DNA from: Pyxicephalus adspersus
Taxonomy: Eukaryota > Chordata > Amphibia > Anura > Pyxicephalidae
Length of the DNA: 64,000 nucleotides
Assembly (NCBI RefSeq): GCF_032062135.1
Contig: NC_092861.1
Coordinates: forward strand, 122,507,392 to 122,571,391
Direction: 5' to 3'
Positions 59,774-64,000 of this stretch are shown piece after piece. The notes below the pieces were generated by a model. It did no database searches, was not told the DNA's origin, and saw only the letters and a program-made list of their open reading frames with translations. How positions within the stretch are numbered: the first letter of the stretch is position 1; each line of letters begins with the position of its first letter. Both the position numbers and the translations under genes were made by a program.

Positions 59774-60921
59774 CCTCCTGAGCGTTACACTGAGGTCTAG
59801 ATTTCTGTACCAAAAGTGATCCACTGTTTTTCATTAAATTTTTTTTTTAAATTGTAGACCTGTAACTTACAGAAATATGTCCGAACAGGGGTTCTAGTAG
59901 ATATTATGAATATAAANNNNNNNNNNNNNNNNNNNNNNNNNNNNNNNNNNNNNNNNNNNNNNNNNNNNNNNNNNNNNNNNNNNNNNNNNNNNNNNNNNNN
60001 NNNNNNNNNNNNNNNNNNNNNNNNNNNNNNNNNNNNNNNNNNNNNNNNNNNNNNNNNNNNNNNNNNNNNNNNNNNNNNNNNNNNNNNNNNNNNNNNNNNN
60101 NNNNNNNNNNNNNNNNNNNNNNNNNNNNNNNNNNNNNNNNNNNNNNNNNNNNNNNNNNNNNNNNNNNNNNNNNNNNNNNNNNNNNNNNNNNNNNNNNNNN
60201 NNNNNNNNNNNNNNNNNNNNNNNNNNNNNNNNNNNNNNNNNNNNNNNNNNNNNNNNNNNNNNNNNNNNNNNNNNNNNNNNNNNNNNNNNNNNNNNNNNNN
60301 NNNNNNNNNNNNNNNNNNNNNNNNNNNNNNNNNNNNNNNNNNNNNNNNNNNNNNNNNNNNNNNNNNNNNNNNNNNNNNNNNNNNNNNNNNNNNNNNNNNN
60401 NNNNNNNNNNNNNNNNNNNNNNNNNNNNNNNNNNNNNNNNNNNNNNNNNNNNNNNNNNNNNNNNNNNNNNNNNNNNNNNNNNNNNNNNNNNNNNNNNNNN
60501 NNNNNNNNNNNNNNNNNNNNNNNNNNNNNNNNNNNNNNNNNNNNNNNNNNNNNNNNNNNNNNNNNNNNNNNNNNNNNNNNNNNNNNNNNNNNNNNNNNNN
60601 NNNNNNNNNNNNNNNNNNNNNNNNNNNNNNNNNNNNNNNNNNNNNNNNNNNNNNNNNNNNNNNNNNNNNNNNNNNNNNNNNNNNNNNNNNNNNNNNNNNN
60701 NNNNNNNNNNNNNNNNNNNNNNNNNNNNNNNNNNNNNNNNNNNNNNNNNNNNNNNNNNNNNNNNNNNNNNNNNNNNNNNNNNNNNNNNNNNNNNNNNNNN
60801 NNNNNNNNNNNNNNNNNNNNNNNNNNNNNNNNNNNNNNNNNNNNNNNNNNNNNNNNNNNNNNNNNNNNNNNNNNNNNNNNNNNNNNNNNNNNNNNNAAGG
60901 TCGGGCTTAACGGCAAGGTGG
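59774..60921. mobile_element. TTAA-flanked element around a gap
   Basis: TTAA occurs at 59770-59773 and 60922-60925. The left end is CCTCCTGAGCGTTACACTGA. The right end, inverted, is CCACCTTGCCGTTAAGCCCG. A TTAA target duplication is typical of piggyBac and Kolobok elements; the termini alone do not decide between them. I recall similar CCTCCTGAGCG elements as abundant in frogs. The interior is unknown and too long (about 1.1 kb) for certainty that it is a MITE. Confidence 0.75.
59917..60896. other. Assembly gap (980 N)
   Basis: The N run lies inside the TTAA-flanked element. Long frames across it are artefacts. Confidence 0.98.
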
Positions 60922-60925
60922 TTAA

Positions 60926-61942
60926 TAAATGTATTTTTGCATAGCATCTTTAGGGTTGTTACAAAATCTCTTTAATTTTAGTTTGAAAATGAATATGTGC
61001 ATTAGGGAACAAATATTTAGTTTAAGACCAGTATTTGTTTTGAAATTTTTTGCTTTACAATCTGATATTTAAATAGACAAAATAAAGTTACCAATCTTTT
61101 ACTGCTGATTACTTAATAATGGCAGGAAGAATCAAGTTATGATGTTTTGATTTTTTTCATATATTAGAACTTATCCACACCAAATTTAGTTTAAAATTCA
61201 ATACATTTGTTTTATTGGCTTCAGTACATGGTTCCTTTCTTGCCAAGCTTCATTTAGCTCATGCATAGTTTCTGCAGGATGAACAAACTAGCCCAAAAAG
61301 TAAAGTATATTAGTGGAAAAAGACGTTTTTTTTTCTTATTAATAAAAATCAGCGATGCCTGTAAAATGTCTGTCATAACAGTTTCACATTAATCTTAATG
61401 ATCATGGTCAGCAGTAATAGCTGTGATAGTTTTCTCTATTCTTGATGCTCAGTAGACTCAGCAACCGGTTGTCAAGCACATCTGGAATCTGTGGCAGCAC
61501 AAGTTTTAATTGGGTATGAAGAAACATTTCATTGACATGTAGGTCAAATATGTTCAAGATTCCTAATGCAATGAACACTTGACCTAAATGACTTGTCTTA
61601 AGGAATGGTATATGAGACATACAGTTTTCTTAAACTACTATCTTGTTTTTAAAATAATTTCTGTATGTAATACAAAAACTATCATATAGATGGAGATACT
61701 TCATCTCAGGGTAAATGTCTGTGCCCCAGTTTCCTAGGAAGCACATAGTAGATGGGAGGTGAAAGAAAAATACATTTTACTGCAAAAATATTACCATATG
61801 AAATTCACAACAATCTCACTTATGGACTGGAACATAATTGAATGATCTTGTTATCAGGCTATGGAGTTGAAATGGTTGCATGTTTTGCAGTGGCTTGTTT
61901 TCACAGTAAACCATTCCCATGTGTATAATAAACCTGCTGAAA
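60926..61942. other. AT-rich DNA without recognised genes
   Basis: No recognised exon or repeat. Confidence 0.4.
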
Positions 61943-62169
61943 TGGCCCTGATTTATCAAAGTTCTCCAAGGCTAGAGAAAATACATTTTCATCAGTGAAG
62001 CTGGGTAATCCAGCAAACCTGGAATGGATCTGGCTCAGGATTGAAAACATTTGCTAACAAAAAGCTAATAACTTTTAGGAAATCCATTCCAGGTTTGCTG
62101 GATAGCCCAGCTTCACTGAAGAAAGAGTATCCTCTCCAGCCTTGGAGAACTTTAATAAATCAGGGCCCA
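61943..62169. mobile_element. Palindromic MITE, copy 7, best preserved
   Basis: The ends TGGCCCTGATTTATCAAAG and TTTAATAAATCAGGGCCCA are near-perfect inverted repeats. The arms align over most of their length: CCAAGGCTAGAGAAAATACA with its inverse near 62115-62135, and AGTGAAGCTGGGTAATCCAG with its inverse near 62095-62115. The core is GGATTGAAAACATTTGCTAA. The 94-codon open frame crossing it is a by-product. Confidence 0.9.
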
Positions 62170-63858
62170 TTAATCCAGGAGCAGCACACTACATTGCTGG
62201 TCAATGTCACATGCCACAAGCAACATGTGACTTCTAGGACCATGCCCCAATCCTACCGCAACTGCACAAACACATGCACAAAAGGGTTCCTAACTACTTC
62301 TATTCGGGTAAATAGGAATAGTTGAGAGTGCAGTTGAGCAGCACAATGCTGTGGTCAGTTGCAAGTCTGAAAGGTCCATACTTACCTCTGTGGTTGCAGA
62401 CACGAGTAAATTTTCCAAACATACAACAGAGGCATTGAAATTGCATCTAAACCCTTTATGTGTCTTGTCCTAGCAGGGACATGTCAGCATGCCATCAAAG
62501 TCTAAATTCTGGCCATAGGTTTACTTCAACAGGCTGGTATTCAGTCTAGATTAAAAAAGAAAATACATAAGTGTCAACAACTAGATTGTTATATTATAAA
62601 TGAAAGATTTCTCCATAGTTTATTAAACATAGTCTTTTAATCATAATTAATAACCCCTCCTAAACCAAATCTAATTCTAAGATGATTTTTTTCATTCTAG
62701 CAAATGTAGTGCATGTTCATGAGCAAAATCATTTTTGCAGTGGGTTTGGGTTTCCCTGTAACTTTATTTCTGAATGTAATGGCACAATGGTATTTTTACA
62801 ATCACACTATCCACTAGGGTCTCGGATTTTGCCACACTAGCAACTGACATCACAAATACATATGAGAACAAACAGTTTTCATGACATAACAAACTTGATA
62901 GCAATATCTTGAAAGGAATTGTGATATCAATGTACAATATGTGACATAAATATTAGATTGTAAGACATTTTAAACATTTTATACATAATACAACCCAATT
63001 AAAGATGTTGCCGGAAGGCCTTTTACTGTCCTTATTCCTTAACAAGGGACCACTGTCACTAAAGAGACAAAGCCAATAAAGATTAATATTAAGAAAGGAG
63101 GACACAGGGTAAAAAGTAAACGCCTTTTCTAAATACTACAAGCTCCACATTTTAGTCTAAGTGGCCTGCAAAACTCTTGGGGACAGGAAAATCTCTGCAG
63201 AAGGACATCCCTGTCCCGGAGCAGGAACATCAAAACCACAGGACGTTCCTGCTCTGACATTATTACAATCTCTCATTGTATAGCATGCAATAACAATTGT
63301 GCATACAGCCATTAAAGTTATGTTTTGGTAGCTATTTATAGGAAAGAGATCTGCTTTATCAGCAGGAATCCAGCCAAAACAATTAGACCAAACCACAACA
63401 ACATCACTGTTCTCTACCTGTTACTAAAGTCTCCTATATGGAACCTTAAACTCGCACTGATGCTTGTTGTTCATGCTCTTCCGTTGATCCTAGCACATGT
63501 ATTCAGTTTCTATGCATACCACCACTCATTATAAACCTGCTGCCTAGCACTAACCAATGAAAATATTAAAATTCTTCTGCAATGGAGAAGTCCTATCTTC
63601 ATGGCTGAGCCAACTTTACAATTCGGGAATCGCTAATACCTTCTTTCATCCATATAAATACCACCTGCCATGTAGTAACTCTCCTAAAGGAACTGTAAAC
63701 TGTGACAATTTAATTTAGTTTGCTAAAGAACCGTGTATCTTTTTCATGTTTGGTTGTTTTGTTTATTTTTAAAAATCAAAAAACAGTTTTTTACTTTTTT
63801 ATTCTTTGTTGCATCACAATGCTACTGCAGTAATTGGACAGCTGCATGGCATTTCTAA
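62170..63858. other. AT-rich DNA without recognised genes
   Basis: No recognised exon. Bases about 62200-62400 share phrases with 29400-29660, suggesting an unnamed repeat. Confidence 0.35.
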
Positions 63859-64000
63859 AGCTGCGTACACACGTGCAATTTTTGTCGTTGGAAAGGATCT
63901 TTCACGATCCTTTCCAACGACAAGGGACTGCACGATGCATGAACGGTGCTGTACATACAGCACCGTTCATGCCCTATGGAGAGGGGAGGGGGAGAGCGAC
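63859..64000. mobile_element. Harbinger-like MITE, cut by the window end
   Basis: TAA precedes the terminus AGCTGCGTACACACGTGCAA. A perfect 17 bp hairpin TGTCGTTGGAAAGGATC (63883-63899 with 63906-63922) is followed by a second 15 bp hairpin GCATGAACGGTGCTG (63937-63951 with 63958-63972). The first 87 bp matches the right arm of the element at 48945-49261, inverted, with only a few differences. Confidence 0.88.

Noticed and set aside
59894..60947. Open frames of 334-347 codons across 59.9-60.9 kb
   Set aside because: Artefacts of the 980 bp N run.

Overview
This window reads as nuclear DNA from a vertebrate, most likely a frog and probably a ranoid. It is AT-rich, almost free of coding sequence and dense with decayed transposable elements. 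The species call rests on my recollection of repeat families: the GCTRCGTACACACG elements, the TAGGGATGARC elements, the palindromic elements ending in CCTGATTTATTAAA, and the CR1-like LINE tails. No prokaryotic gene organisation is present. I found no tRNA, rRNA or CRISPR array, and no complete protein-coding gene.

Layout. Bases 1-5948 are mostly unique AT-rich DNA with one assembly gap. Bases 5949-8628 are an almost perfect 1340 bp tandem duplication. Bases 9397-10220 hold a small element split by a second element and a gap. Bases 11-20 kb carry scattered palindromic and hAT-like elements plus a diverged duplicated segment (13.6-14.3 and 15.5-16.1 kb). At 21.1 kb is the only plausible host exon: a 28-codon terminal exon behind a good splice acceptor, with a possible 3' UTR. 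Bases 24-35 kb contain an old SINE, a solo LTR with intact target duplications, hAT elements and an interrupted palindromic element. Bases 38-46 kb hold a Tc1-like transposase scrap, a CR1-like LINE carrying three nested insertions, and a second LINE tail on the minus strand that contains a hAT MITE. Bases 48-64 kb hold Harbinger-like MITEs, a SINE inside a minisatellite, a truncated second LTR copy, more MITEs, and a TTAA-flanked element around a 980 bp gap.

Interpretation. The window is best described as intron or intergenic DNA built from layered insertions. Target-site duplications let several insertions be ordered: the LINE came first, then two hAT-type elements and a palindromic MITE entered it. 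I did not find a convincing new biological system. The signals most worth checking are the recent 1340 bp tandem duplication, three minus-strand motifs resembling a hammerhead ribozyme core, and the nested LINE.
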